Notes: generated by a model not told the origin, from the letters alone. 58,555 bases of DNA from Propionibacteriaceae bacterium (GCA_031285845.1 JAITVK010000037.1:1-58555); one strand, 5' to 3'. Shown: positions 29,901 to 36,170, counted from the stretch's first letter. Numbers and translations are program-made.

Positions 29901-30497
29901 GGCAAGGGTGATCCGGGTGACACGGCCACAGTGACTGATCCGGATGGCAAGCCGCTGCCGGGCTGTGAGGCCACGGTCATCGGCGTCGACGGGACCTGGT
30001 CCTGCACCCCGACCGACCCGCTGCAACCGGGCGACAAGGTCACCGTCGTGGTGACTGATCCGGCTGGCAATCAGTCGGAGCCGACGGTGGTGACTGTGGG
30101 ATCGCTGCAGATCGAGGTGGCGTATCCGACGAGGAATCCGGGTCAGACCGAGGTCGTGACTGGTTCCAACTTCAACCCGGGCGAGCGGGTCTGCCTGGTG
30201 GTTCATTCCACCGGAGTGGATCTGGGATGCCAGACAGCGGACAAGGATGGCAAGGTGACATTCTCGTTCACTGTCGGTTCAGAGTTGGCAGTGGGCACGC
30301 ACACGGTCACGCTGACAGGGGAGAAGTCGGGTTCGGTCTCGGCGGTCTTCTCCGTCACCACGGCGATTTCAGTCGCCACCGGTGGTACTATGGATTATGA
30401 CAGCAGTTTCCCATATGCTCTGCTGGTGGGTGGCTCTGTCATGGTCTTCACCGGCCTGTGGCTGACTTCGAAGAAGGTCGCCCGCGGGCGTCGGTGA
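17940..30497 (+). CDS. Giant 2: anchored Ig-like repeat surface protein, about 4,185 residues
   Basis: Complete. A signal peptide with a long charged n-region is predicted to be cut after residue 70 (ADQAQA). Residues 75-540 are an unrecognised N-terminal domain. An SdrD B-like domain with the Ca-binding loop NDTNGDGAIED follows at about 542-610. A GEVED-like domain ends in TNGEIEDYSI near 875. About 16 Big_1-like domains span 998-2840 and 14 Big_6-like domains span 2842-4030. A terminal domain (FNPGERVCLVV) follows, then SVATGGT, a hydrophobic helix (YALLVGGSVMVFTGLWL) and basic tail KKVARGRR. ATG 17940 is preferred to TTG 17931, which is too close to the ribosome binding site. The likely role is a long wall- or membrane-anchored adhesin. 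It is a paralogue of the gene at 1-7611. No binding partner can be read from sequence. Confidence 0.9.
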   Translation: MRTHRRAVIHDALFKPGQDSSRQSSSVTASQTRTHGRHSLRSATALMAGFVLTIGGVFLGQGFQADQAQAAPGAGELANQGWDPHWTEVPGVEARWLQPLSQESVYWTSDRSVGNPGPTVGNTNTMLGESYDFSDDVMSYKTRPVLQFERTATGIDPFIDPTGLQFSTQAMAPIGGTASGNDTLSMYFWAHDGTDHVAPSILDCGVATGRPANEWISVVRVTDDSPTIEVGCMPAPGGPVDFTNVTPGANIPFATGGEANQINGLVYIQADYGYLDSVPADLPAGGPNQNWVQFAVWDPQSGEFSLSGPVQPADTLGAMNQISGERKRLQAVTNGTTCVTGLENACTYGGAGMANPDAGPQTTADFGLDAQGSMYMIVASPFAAGENNNGTAALVRIRPARDEDGNIVDGTSANPWRYNVVKKLKKADPSVTYPNSGIYTPGTGIHDGIFLGGGYTSITSDDYPLNEGVAPGSTASINWTASRMVRVNPLSGSMEPIGPTSIEDNATTTDTLNPAGYVMSQLTGRGITYRDNASPQMLTVIEGHVYNDTNGDGAIEDPKGVAGVRVAIYSGDGTLLGSQATAQDGSYSLVVSGDGTYHVRVVQPQIDGVNAVQTWGSTINPEYPNAVLNSTQIHCVNGEIGPGQSQECHNALPVPFVDPALGEEEQTYDPSTWPTYATVTMTSNEEVGYADFGISTMGSYGDADVDPTEVADGAPAHVANNEATVWLGSELGRYAGPATDDSHASDDGLHLSTSNGDIPLKGSTLSATKVYQLSGTVSGDETASAAASAQAWTTTPGDSSPNFNSDPVWTSGVVDGVATGDFQVAKSGSYRTASQTWVRAQVSGQAITLPTNADGEYQAPASMTETSERYWATNGEIEDYSIKAIDSVVRPMVNTTAGSGQFKVNTTTLTADNTKVTLYPEIGGAAGIKQSLLFYNPDTTKWSVSKTDVTDTATGQEIDASKYVVTPATDGKSTTVEVTPAVGDDISVLVTYTLAPSAADSTLTLDKPSTTVNSPITATVTVRAADGVTLLPGQTVTFDNASDPTTTLSATTCVTSDKADASFGTCSVTITSAKAGTYTDELTASISTGEVDGSPATVTYTFDQGSVGNGELTVTPKATGSATPLTVGTADANKYTATAKVTDAAGNLAGGQTVTFAVVHAEDDSAVDSTKTTLTSATCVTSDKADDSYGTCSVDLSSTDDGSYKVSATVADPKDSTATVALTNSPVTVSYVGGSATADTVKLAVSPTASPIKDDVTATATATDQYGNVPGTATNVGFTVDGSAYFIEGVDSSDNGKATCTIPAGSSTCEVTLSDDVAEGVSVAGFLGSDEVVDSPITVNFANTAFSCTNSTYTVVKDPANPDSTKVAADGTQAWIGTLEARDASDAAMTNLTLADLDFTAAAPVVVSDPPVKNADGTYSVRYTSTKTGTYGTNVSYQGGCAVSANPDGSPKDLPVTFVAGPASGATSTIEATSPVTAGDPTGSTITVTLFDAHGNQLTEGGDTVAIQAVVPNSNPAQSFGTVSAVTDNGDGTYTATLTSAAPGNATVGFTVNGAAATDTASVVFTQGGVSAQYSSLWVVKSGQQTATQTAGSNVVVGVTAHDVNDLPITTLTSDQFDLSGVADGVPDLEFTYAGPGTNPGEYLFNTTSELKGTFTLSATVDSVALTQHPSVEFTSGAVCVANCTPVDNPKTPEDESKENKTHFWVSADGAIANGQATDEISASAYDTYGNPVSEAEVVLTDQTSGALQGKLNPATGRGTTNDDGLAKITFTSTAVGTYTVSGEVDDLTPADGSGVLNPSFVSDQVSAKDSTLTVLPATNEVGTSATAKVTTVDRNKNKVGGVLVTLTGSSPNLTIDGKPTTASCTTSDVEDDPDFGTCSVPVSSKIADTYTVTGTIGSETVGSGAVSVTFTPGDVCFTDCTPVDDPTTPIDESEEHFTGVKVTKDGAAANGVDDDQATAYAYDEYGNPVVDVIVNTTAVTSTLTAPSAPAKTNDEGEVVLSYTSTVAGEAQARVFIDSVEPKDSAKGDSPVTMHFGTGKGDPTQSDLTIAPTTPQPVDSIFQVTATVRDATRNLVTGAVVSFDLEPGSKIVLTDPVTGAAATTCTTGDSGTCVLNATSTIAGSYQIGATIPNASGIPIGLNGSPVKAQFTAGDLCLESEGCVSDPGVAKSSVSMTKNGALNDGQDSNTATVEAYDKHGNPIQGAEVTSAQVAGETGLTVVTPIKATDADGRTTISYTSLVGGEPLKADVTVTKDDVTGAPEGSPVTMRFSAVPADADQSEFTVIPKIAGTPTPLTVGEADLNTYEVKATIRDENRTPVVGAVVSFDITPDGTTWVNDDASCTSGAGGVCSAFVTSTKAGTFAVTASLGSDSIQQAKPAVWVADDVCAVGCDPVDPTLPTELRTRVEVTHDNEVADGVARDIATVYTFDQYGNPVSSVVAKAAAKAPDTAETLGVQPGIAGTDEDGVTTIWFRSTKSGAHQADITVDTDDKIPAGSPVTLNFKAGPANAKNSTLVLDATSAPVGGTITGTVTTKDAKGNLVGGAQVTLGTDGSASVNPSSCRTSEADDATFGTCTLSVTDEVAETVPVTAMIDVLGSPTPITGSGEEVTFVADAVVVDPSKSTFVVDPVTDPADRDKVGWPAGDGSGIYTATVTLRDADEVAVDPQNVDDLVFDSSETAVVISSVERVDVGQYKVTYTYAGGDNATATADASFAGAQIGTDLPIPFHGVPSNDCPTPGMKSGLSVDKATAVVPGPITATALITDKDCRPVPNAKVSFALSTPGSATLDPDTEVVYTDGDGRAVVKVSDTVPETVTLTASNDALGELLGSPKDLKFTNEISDVPPVITEPTDGSVTNDLPLTVAGTGHDGSTVTVTDETGKTQCTALVVDGQWSCDDVELRDGEHTLTATQEDPTNGHVSDPSEPVNVTIDTVAPDAPVIDTANDETIGGTVPAPVDPGTTVTVTYPTADGVKTVEDVPVNQDGSWSTPTPSDAVDGEVAAVATDPAGNVSPEATHPLDVTPPDAPVIDTANQDQVAGTVPGPVDEGTTVDVTWPDGTVTKDVPVDDEGRFQVDTPQGMPSGEVSAVATDPAGNQSDPGTAALDTVDPGNPVIDTANDDTIGGTVPAPIDKDTTITVTYPTADGAKTIEDVPVDPDGSWSTPTPDDAIDGDVSAVATDPAGNESEPGEGVLDVTPPEAPVVDKANDDVISGTVPGDIDPGTEVEVTYPKADGSQGSATVPVDPDGSWTMPTPDDAVDGSIQAVATDPAGNDSEPGEGVLDRTAPGKPDITQANDEVIEGTVPTPVEDGTMVEVTYPKADGSQGSATVPVDPDGSWTIPTPDDAVDGPIQAVATDPAGNDSEPDDGLLDRTGPATPVVDNGNADEVTGHVPEPVEPGTTVDVTWPDGSVTEDVPVGEDGNFTAKTPDGMESGTVEVVATDPAGNPSGVGRGDLDTEAPGKPQIDTANDEIIEGSVPMPVEDGTMVEVTYPTAGGGQGSATVPVDPDGSWSLPTPDDAVDGPVEAVATDPAGNESEPGEGVLDRTPPETPVIEEANGDHVTGQVPGENNPGTTVDITWPDGSVTEDVPVDDDGAFEVDTPEGMPSGPIEVVATDPAGNDSDPGQGQINTDANGAPVIDTANGDNVAGSVPGPVEDGTTVDVTYPTADGTRTVTDVPVDPEGNWSIETPDDAVNGTVKAVAVDPAGNSSPEGTAHLDVVDPDKPVVDDANKDHVTGHVPGDNDPGTTVDITWPDGSVAEDVPVDDDGNFEIDTPEGMGSGPITVVATDPAGNQSEPGKGDLDTTPPADPTIDTANNDVISGTVPGEVDPGTTVEVKDDDGNTVCTATVGEDGKWSCLTPDGVKDGPITAVATDPAGNPSNPTPGYLDATAPDAPVIDHANDSVIDGQAEPGSTVTVTYPKNDGSTGTVGPITVSPEGDWSIPTPDDAKDGGQISAVATDEAGNVSEPDTAILDRTPPTKPDASSPNGTEVIGKGDPGDTATVTDPDGKPLPGCEATVIGVDGTWSCTPTDPLQPGDKVTVVVTDPAGNQSEPTVVTVGSLQIEVAYPTRNPGQTEVVTGSNFNPGERVCLVVHSTGVDLGCQTADKDGKVTFSFTVGSELAVGTHTVTLTGEKSGSVSAVFSVTTAISVATGGTMDYDSSFPYALLVGGSVMVFTGLWLTSKKVARGRR
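26740..29860 (+). repeat. Tandem Big_6-type units in giant 2
   Basis: Thirteen consecutive units of 84-88 residues (about 252-264 bp) begin with PVIDTAN-like sequence and end with ATDPAGN. Two classes alternate irregularly: TYPKADGSxG and TWPDGSVTED. Units starting near 27520 and 27784 are almost identical in DNA over about 140 bases (27604-27760 against 27868-28020), showing recent duplication. This is coding repetition, not a CRISPR array. Confidence 0.85.
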
Positions 30498-30584
30498 GGT
30501 AAGGAGAGGCTTCACTACCCTCTTCTGAGAACGCAGGCTGAACAAAGACCGGAAACAACCCCCTTCTAGCCTTGATCAGTCTGA

Positions 30585-30617
30585 GGGGGAGGTCTGGACC
30601 AGGTCCAGACCTCCCCC
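30585..30617 (+). terminator. Strong terminator hairpin after giant 2
   Basis: GGGGGAGGTCTGGACC (30585-30600) and GGTCCAGACCTCCCCC (30602-30617) are perfectly complementary across one base, so the real loop takes in some of the inner pairs. AATCACTCTTTG follows. It isolates the giant gene from downstream genes. Confidence 0.8.
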
Positions 30618-31172
30618 AATCACTCTTTGTGGACCGCGATGCCTCAGATCGAACCATGGGGGCGTCACTCACGTGACGGCGACGTCACGTCGAGGTGAGT
30701 GGATGCGGTTCGCGTCACGGACGGCGATGTTCGTGGGGGTTCAGTGGCGGCATGCGCCTGTGGCGATCGTGGTGAGTTGGTTGATCCCTATGGCGGTGAT
30801 CGGTCGCGAGAATCCGCTGGTGGGTGAGCCCAGCTGGTCACTACTCCAGTGAGCTCACCACGCGGTGTTGGGGCAGACGAAGCAGTTCTCCCATCGCGCG
30901 ATTGACCACATGTGGACGGGATGAGACTCGCGCAGCCTTCAATGAATCCCTGTTTGCCGGAAACAACCCTCTATCTGAGGAGAGTGCAGCCTGCCTGCTA
31001 TCTCCCAACCAGGTCATCATACATCTTTCAGTCGGGGTGAAAAACCCACGGAGCAATCATGGAACGAGCATGATTGTATGATGGTCGACTTCGCGCGTCA
31101 GGGCGATTTTCGGGGCTCGGCTGGCGGTCTCACGCAGGTGTCACGACCTGCGCATGTAGTACGATCAGGGGC
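30618..31172. other. Gene-poor spacer with several small hairpins
   Basis: No convincing coding sequence in 555 bases. Structures seen: a nested palindrome at 30666-30701 (CGTGACG/CGTCACG core at 30672-30689); GGGT-GAAAA-ACCC at 31035-31047; and CAATCATG/CATGATTG at 31054-31076. The last two are adjacent and followed by ATGATGG. They could be leader structures, but no known riboswitch class was recognised. TAGTAC near 31157 may be a -10 for the next gene. Confidence 0.5.
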
Positions 31173-31559
31173 GTGAACTGGATCATCGTGTTCGTCGCGA
31201 TCGCCGTGCTCGGCGCGGTGGTGACCTGGTTGTCAGGACGACGTTTGTGGTCCAGTTGGCGTGGTCTGACCGACGAGGTCGCAGCCTCGTTGACAACGTT
31301 GGGTCAGGCAGGCCAGTTCATGAATGATCTGGGCACGCCGTCCGACGCGTACGCCCAAGCGCGCCGCGAGCAGGTGCCGATGGCGCAGATCGTGGAACGT
31401 CGAGCTGAGTCGGGGGCGGTGTCATCGTCGCGACGTCAGCGCGGTCTGACCGCTCAACCCGCGCAGTCCGACCTGGCGACGACGGGCGCGCCGCCGACCG
31501 GCGCAGGATCGCGCAGATCGTGGTCCGTCACAGTCAGGAGGGGTCCAGATGAGCGCTGA
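31173..31559 (+). CDS. Small membrane protein of unknown function
   Basis: A protein of 128 residues starting at GTG. One N-terminal membrane helix (IIVFVAIAVLGAVVTWL), then a helical segment and a Ser/Ala/Arg-rich disordered tail. It has no TatA-type Phe-Gly hinge or amphipathic helix, so it is not taken as TatA even though that gene usually lies between pafC and helY. It overlaps the start of the lipid kinase gene by 11 bases, suggesting co-expression. Confidence 0.6.
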   Translation: MNWIIVFVAIAVLGAVVTWLSGRRLWSSWRGLTDEVAASLTTLGQAGQFMNDLGTPSDAYAQARREQVPMAQIVERRAESGAVSSSRRQRGLTAQPAQSDLATTGAPPTGAGSRRSWSVTVRRGPDER

Positions 31560-32511
31560 CAATGCCACGACCACATTGGTCGTCAATCCGACTGCCGGAC
31601 GCGGTCGCGCATTGAAGATCCTGCCGCGCGTGCTCAACGAGTTGTTGCGCGGGCTGCCGGAAGGCTCCCTCAAGGTGCTTCAGGCCAACTCCTTCCAAGA
31701 TGCTCAAGACTTTTGCCGCGAAGCCGTCCAGAACGCTCGTGTGACCGCTGACACCAGGGACTGTCTGGTGGTGATGGGTGGCGACGGCATCATGCATCTG
31801 GGGCTCAACGCCGCCGCGAAAACCGGGGTTCCGTTAGGCATGATCCCGGCCGGAACGGGCAATGACCTGTGCCGGAGCCTGGGCATCCCGTTGGACCCGA
31901 TCAAGGCCGCCCATATCATCACCGCCGGCCACATCATCGACATCGATCTGACCAGCGTGGTCGGACAGTTGGCGTACGGCGAGACCCAGCGCTACGTCGG
32001 ATCGGTGGTCGCCACCGGCTACGACGCCAGGGTGGGGATCCGTGGAGCTTCGATGGCAAAAGGCTGGGGCAGTCTGGCCTACGCTGCGGCAGCTTTGGTC
32101 GAACTGCGCACCTTCGAGCCGGTCTACTACCGGCTGCGGATCGACGGCAAGGATCGCGACCTTCCTGCGATGTTCGTGGCGGTGGCCAATGGGGGTTTCT
32201 ATGGCGGCGGGATGCATGTGGCCCCGACGGCGTCGGTGACCGACGGCAAACTGGATCTGACCATCGTCCATCCCGTGTCGAAAGCCACCCTGTTGCGACT
32301 GTTGCCGTCGATGTTCTCCGGGGCGTTCGTGTCCGATCCGGCGATCGAGCGCTGCACGGCGACTGAGGTGATCGTCGACGGTGACGGACTGGTCGGGTTG
32401 GCCGATGGGGAAGCCCTGGGCCAGCCCCCGTTCGGGATCGTCTGCGAGCCTGGTGCGCTGTCCGTGTTCGTGCCGTCGTCCGATCCGCTGACTAGACGTC
32501 GAGCGAAGTAG
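31549..32511 (+). CDS. Diacylglycerol kinase family lipid kinase (DagK/YegS)
   Basis: A 320-residue soluble lipid kinase. NPTAGRG starts the fold, GGDGIMHLGLN is the nucleotide-binding signature, and IPAGTGNDLCRSLGIP is the conserved second motif. The family phosphorylates diacylglycerol or related lipids to recycle them into phospholipid synthesis. AGGAGGGG precedes the ATG. The stop codon TAG shares its G with a GTG that could start the next gene. Confidence 0.9.
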   Translation: MSADNATTTLVVNPTAGRGRALKILPRVLNELLRGLPEGSLKVLQANSFQDAQDFCREAVQNARVTADTRDCLVVMGGDGIMHLGLNAAAKTGVPLGMIPAGTGNDLCRSLGIPLDPIKAAHIITAGHIIDIDLTSVVGQLAYGETQRYVGSVVATGYDARVGIRGASMAKGWGSLAYAAAALVELRTFEPVYYRLRIDGKDRDLPAMFVAVANGGFYGGGMHVAPTASVTDGKLDLTIVHPVSKATLLRLLPSMFSGAFVSDPAIERCTATEVIVDGDGLVGLADGEALGQPPFGIVCEPGALSVFVPSSDPLTRRRAK

Positions 32512-32579
32512 TGGGTCAAGGTGGGCTCGGGCCGGATTCCACCTGGTCGACGCTCACCGGTTGGAGAAAGGTGTGGCCG

Positions 32580-34685
32580 ATGTCTTTGACGCAGTTCGCC
32601 GCCGGCGTGGGGTTCGCGCTGGATTCGTACCAAATTGAAGCCTGTGAGGCGCTGGACGCCGGTCGCGGGGTGTTGGTGGCCGCCCCGACTGGCGCGGGCA
32701 AGACGATCGTCGGTGAGTACGGCGTGCACTTGGCGGTCGAGCATGGAACGAAGTGCTTCTACACCACCCCGATCAAGGCTTTGTCGAACCAGAAGTTCCA
32801 TGACTTGGTTCAGGTCTATGGTCCTGACAAGGTCGGATTGTTGACCGGTGATCAGGTGGTCAACTCGGAGGCCGACATTGCGGTCATGACCACCGAGGTG
32901 CTGCGCAACATGATCTACGCCGGATCTTCCACGCTGGACGGCCTGGAGTTCGTCGTCATGGATGAGGTCCACTACTTGTCGGATCCGTTCCGCGGGCCAG
33001 TGTGGGAGGAGGTCATCCTCGGGTTGTCCTCGGCAGTCAAGATCGTCGCTTTGTCGGCGACGGTGTCCAACGTCGAAGAGTTCGGCGCCTGGTTGTCCAG
33101 CGTGCGAGGCGGCATGACTACGGTGGTGTCTGAGTCGCGCCCGGTGCCGCTGTATCAGCATGTCTTCGCCGGTCGTCGTCTGCTCGATTTGTACGATTCG
33201 ACTGGCGTCGTCGGCAGCGGAATGAAGGTCAACCCGGAGTTGCTGCGTCTGGCCAGCCAGGAGTCGCGCTCGATGCGCGATGATTCCAGGGCGATGCGGT
33301 CTCGATCCGGACGCGGCAAGCGCGGCACCCAACCAGGGGTTGGGGGTCGGCCTCACGGTCGGTGGGCCGAGCGTTCGCGGCTGGCTCCGCGTCGAGTGGT
33401 GGTGGTCGCCGATTTGGAGAAACTGGATTTGTTGCCCGCCATCTGGTTCATCTTCTCGCGCCAAGGCTGCGATCAGGCGGTGGCGCGGTTGGTTGACGAC
33501 GGAGCCTGGTTGACGAAAGCCAGTGAACGCGACGCCCTGCGTGAGATCGCGGAGCGTCACACCTCAGGGCTCACGATCGATGATTTGGAGGCCTTGGGCT
33601 ATCGGGGGTGGCTGGAGGCCTTCGAGCGCGGCATCGCCGCCCACCATGCCGGGTTGTTGCCGACGATCAAACAGGCGGTCGAGGAGGGTTTCAGTCGCGG
33701 ACTGGTGAAAGTGGTGTTCGCCACTGAGACGTTGGCCTTGGGCATCAACATGCCAGCGCGTACGGTGGTGCTGGATAAGTTGGTGAAATACAACGGATCG
33801 GTCCACGCCGACATCACAGCGGGGGAATACACTCAGCTGACGGGTCGGGCAGGTCGCCGTGGCATCGATGTCGAAGGTCACGCGGTCGTCACCTGGCAGG
33901 CGGGGATGGATCCGCGGGCACTGGCCGGGTTGGCCTCACGACGCACCTATCCACTGCGCTCCGCCTTCACACCGACGTACAACATGGCGGTCAACCTGAT
34001 CATGGCGATGGGGCAGGATCGGGCCAAGCGCATGCTGCAAGAAAGCTTCGCCCAATTCCATTCCGACTATGCTCGTCGAGCGGGCGCGAAGCCCTCGCGT
34101 ACTCTGGTGGCCAAGTTCGAGGCCATCGAGTTGGTGTTGGAGTCGCTCGGCTACGTCACCTCGGATCCGGTGACGGTCACTGACACGGGCCGGATTCTGA
34201 CTCGGCTCTACGGCACACACGACCTGCTGGTGGCCGAAGGGATTCGGGAAGGGGTGTTCGACCACTTGTCAGTGCCGTCGTTGGCCGCAGTGCTGTCCAG
34301 CGTGGTCTATGAGTCTCGAGTGGTGGATCGCCGGGCAGATGTGCGGCTGCCTGATCGTGACTCTGCCCAAGCGGTGTCTCAATTGCGCGGACTATGGCGC
34401 AGGTTGCGCTTGGTCGAGTCCGATCATCGTCTGGAGTCCGCTCCGCCCTTGGATGTCGGCTTCGCTCGGTCGGCCTACGCTTGGGCCAGCGGCGCCAACT
34501 TGGGCGAGGTGGTCGACGCCACGGGTATCGCGGCCGGCGATTTCGTCCGCTGGGTGCGTCAATGCGTCGATTGCGCCGGCCAGATCATGGACGCCACGCG
34601 CGGCACAGCCTTGGCCGACACCTGCCACGATCTGGTTCGAGCGATGCGTCGCGGTGTGGTCGACATCGATATGACTCAAGAGTGA
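32580..34685 (+). CDS. helY: DEAD/DEAH RNA helicase HelY, shortened form
   Basis: A Ski2-like helicase of about 701 residues. Walker A is APTGAGKT, the box is DEVHYL, motif III is SAT and motif VI is LTGRAGRRGID. The C-terminal DSHCT-like domain (AGQIMDATRG) is present. Actinobacterial HelY proteins are usually about 850-920 residues. Here FAQFHSDYARR runs almost directly into FEAIELVLESLGY, so about 200 residues that normally include the arch/beta-barrel insertion are missing. ATG 32580 is chosen for its ribosome binding site GGAGAAAGG. GTG 32511 would add 23 residues. Confidence 0.88.
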   Translation: MSLTQFAAGVGFALDSYQIEACEALDAGRGVLVAAPTGAGKTIVGEYGVHLAVEHGTKCFYTTPIKALSNQKFHDLVQVYGPDKVGLLTGDQVVNSEADIAVMTTEVLRNMIYAGSSTLDGLEFVVMDEVHYLSDPFRGPVWEEVILGLSSAVKIVALSATVSNVEEFGAWLSSVRGGMTTVVSESRPVPLYQHVFAGRRLLDLYDSTGVVGSGMKVNPELLRLASQESRSMRDDSRAMRSRSGRGKRGTQPGVGGRPHGRWAERSRLAPRRVVVVADLEKLDLLPAIWFIFSRQGCDQAVARLVDDGAWLTKASERDALREIAERHTSGLTIDDLEALGYRGWLEAFERGIAAHHAGLLPTIKQAVEEGFSRGLVKVVFATETLALGINMPARTVVLDKLVKYNGSVHADITAGEYTQLTGRAGRRGIDVEGHAVVTWQAGMDPRALAGLASRRTYPLRSAFTPTYNMAVNLIMAMGQDRAKRMLQESFAQFHSDYARRAGAKPSRTLVAKFEAIELVLESLGYVTSDPVTVTDTGRILTRLYGTHDLLVAEGIREGVFDHLSVPSLAAVLSSVVYESRVVDRRADVRLPDRDSAQAVSQLRGLWRRLRLVESDHRLESAPPLDVGFARSAYAWASGANLGEVVDATGIAAGDFVRWVRQCVDCAGQIMDATRGTALADTCHDLVRAMRRGVVDIDMTQE

Positions 34686-34737
34686 AGGTGGTGAGACGGG
34701 CGTGGCCAGGGGTTGTGCCGTCGTCTAGAGTGGCCGT

Positions 34738-35508
34738 ATGGCAGTCGCGATTCGGGTCATTCCCTGTTTGGATGTGGATGGTGGTCGTGTCGTCAAGGGT
34801 GTCAATTTCCGCGATCTGCGCGACGCGGGCGACCCGGTGGAGTTGGCTCGTCTCTACGCTGATGAGGGCGGAGACGAGATCACTTTTCTCGACATCTCGG
34901 CGTCGGTCGAGCAGCGGGCCACGATCGCCCAGGTGGTGACCAGCGCCGCTCGCAACGTGTTTGTGCCGCTGACGGTTGGCGGAGGGGTTCGTAGCGTCGA
35001 CGACGTCGACGTCTTGTTGCGGTGTGGGGCAGACAAGGTGGGGATCAACACCGCCGCGATCGCCGATCCGTCGTTGTTGGGCCGAGTGGCTGGCCGTTTT
35101 GGCGACCAGGTCGTGGTGCTGAGCGTTGACGCTCGGCGAGAGATCGGTCGCCCGTCAGGCTTCGGGGTGACCACTCATGGTGGTCGCCGCAGTGCCGGGT
35201 TGGACGCGTTGGAGTGGGTCCGTCAAGCGGTCGAGTTGGGCGTGGGAGAGATCCTGTTGAATTCGATGGACGCCGATGGGACGAAGACGGGCTTCGATCT
35301 GGAGATGATCCAGGCCGTACGCGACGTGGTCGGTGTGCCCTTGATCGCTTCGGGTGGAGCGGGCAAACCTGCGGATTTCGTGGCCGCGGTGGCGGCCGGG
35401 GCTGACGCCGTGTTGGCGGCCAGCGTGTTCCATTTTGGCCAGGTCACGATCGACCAAGTCAAGTCGGCGTTGCGCGACGCGGGTTACCCTGTGCGCGAGA
35501 AGGCGTGA
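34738..35508 (+). CDS. hisF: Imidazole glycerol phosphate synthase cyclase subunit
   Basis: A 256-residue (beta/alpha)8 barrel. [14 protein letters not shown] contains the first catalytic Asp, and [11 protein letters not shown] holds the second. GGGVRS and ASGGAGK bind the two substrate phosphates. With HisH it forms IGP and AICAR in histidine synthesis. No hisH or other his genes lie beside it, so the pathway is split on the chromosome. Confidence 0.96.
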   Translation: MAVAIRVIPCLDVDGGRVVKGVNFRDLRDAGDPVELARLYADEGGDEITFLDISASVEQRATIAQVVTSAARNVFVPLTVGGGVRSVDDVDVLLRCGADKVGINTAAIADPSLLGRVAGRFGDQVVVLSVDARREIGRPSGFGVTTHGGRRSAGLDALEWVRQAVELGVGEILLNSMDADGTKTGFDLEMIQAVRDVVGVPLIASGGAGKPADFVAAVAAGADAVLAASVFHFGQVTIDQVKSALRDAGYPVREKA

Positions 35509-35642
35509 CCTGGGGCGATTGGGTGCGCCTGCCACCGAATGCGGCTATCTCCGACGCGAGAAGTTGTGAGACGACCGGCTCGTACGGCTGGCGTAGCGTC
35601 TAGGCTGGTGTTGAAATGAACAACCGTCAGCGAGGAGTCATC

Positions 35643-36047
35643 ATGGACGACTGTGTGTTCTGTTCGATCGTGGCCGGTCGTATCGGTTCCCGGCGGGTGT
35701 GGGAGGATGAAGACGCTATCGCATTTCTCGACATCGCCCCTTATCACCGCGGTCATACACTGGTGATTCCGCGCCGTCACGTGGTGGATGGGACGGCGGA
35801 TCCGGCTGTGTGGGGTGAGGTCGCCCCGGCGATCGTGGCCGTGTCTAACCTGGTGAAGACCAAGCTTGGGGCGCAGGGGGTGAACATCTTGTCCAACGCC
35901 GGTTCTGTCGCTGGTCAGGAGGTGTTCCACTTCCATGTGCATGTTCTGCCGCGCTACGCCGATCGGCCGGGCATGCAGGCGTTGGCTCAGCGTGATCCGG
36001 GGGCCGGTGACGACCTGGACGCTTTACAAGCTCAGTTGCTCGGCTGA
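35643..36047 (+). CDS. HIT-family nucleotide hydrolase/transferase
   Basis: A protein of 134 residues with CVFCSIVAG at the N-terminus (part of a possible zinc site) and the histidine triad HFHVHVLPR near the C-terminus. The family hydrolyses dinucleoside polyphosphates or nucleoside phosphoramidates. GCGAGGAG just upstream supports ATG 35643 over the in-frame ATG at 35616. Confidence 0.9.
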   Translation: MDDCVFCSIVAGRIGSRRVWEDEDAIAFLDIAPYHRGHTLVIPRRHVVDGTADPAVWGEVAPAIVAVSNLVKTKLGAQGVNILSNAGSVAGQEVFHFHVHVLPRYADRPGMQALAQRDPGAGDDLDALQAQLLG

Positions 36048-36141
36048 GGCCGCGGAGTTCTTCCGCCTGCCGTGGTAGCAGCATTTGTCCATGATGCGAA
36101 CGGAGTTGACACCACGATGTGGTTACGGAAAGGTAATCGTC

Positions 36142-36168
36142 ATGTTCAGCACGGTTCTCGTACTCTAA
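36142..36168 (+). CDS. ilvB leader peptide, MFSTVLVL
   Basis: An eight-residue peptide with four of its last five residues Val or Leu, ending at TAA 36166-36168. The ribosome binding site GGAAAGG (36127-36133) stands eight bases before the ATG. The same frame is open from ATG 36091 (25 residues, also containing VIV), but no binding site precedes that start. It lies directly ahead of two hairpins and a T-run upstream of ilvB, the classic layout for attenuation by branched-chain amino acid supply, known for ilv operons of enterobacteria and corynebacteria. Confidence 0.75.
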   Translation: MFSTVLVL

Positions 36169-36170
36169 CA

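Noticed and set aside
31173-31559. TatA as identity of the small membrane protein before the lipid kinase
   Set aside because: It has an N-terminal helix but lacks the Phe-Gly hinge and the amphipathic helix of TatA.
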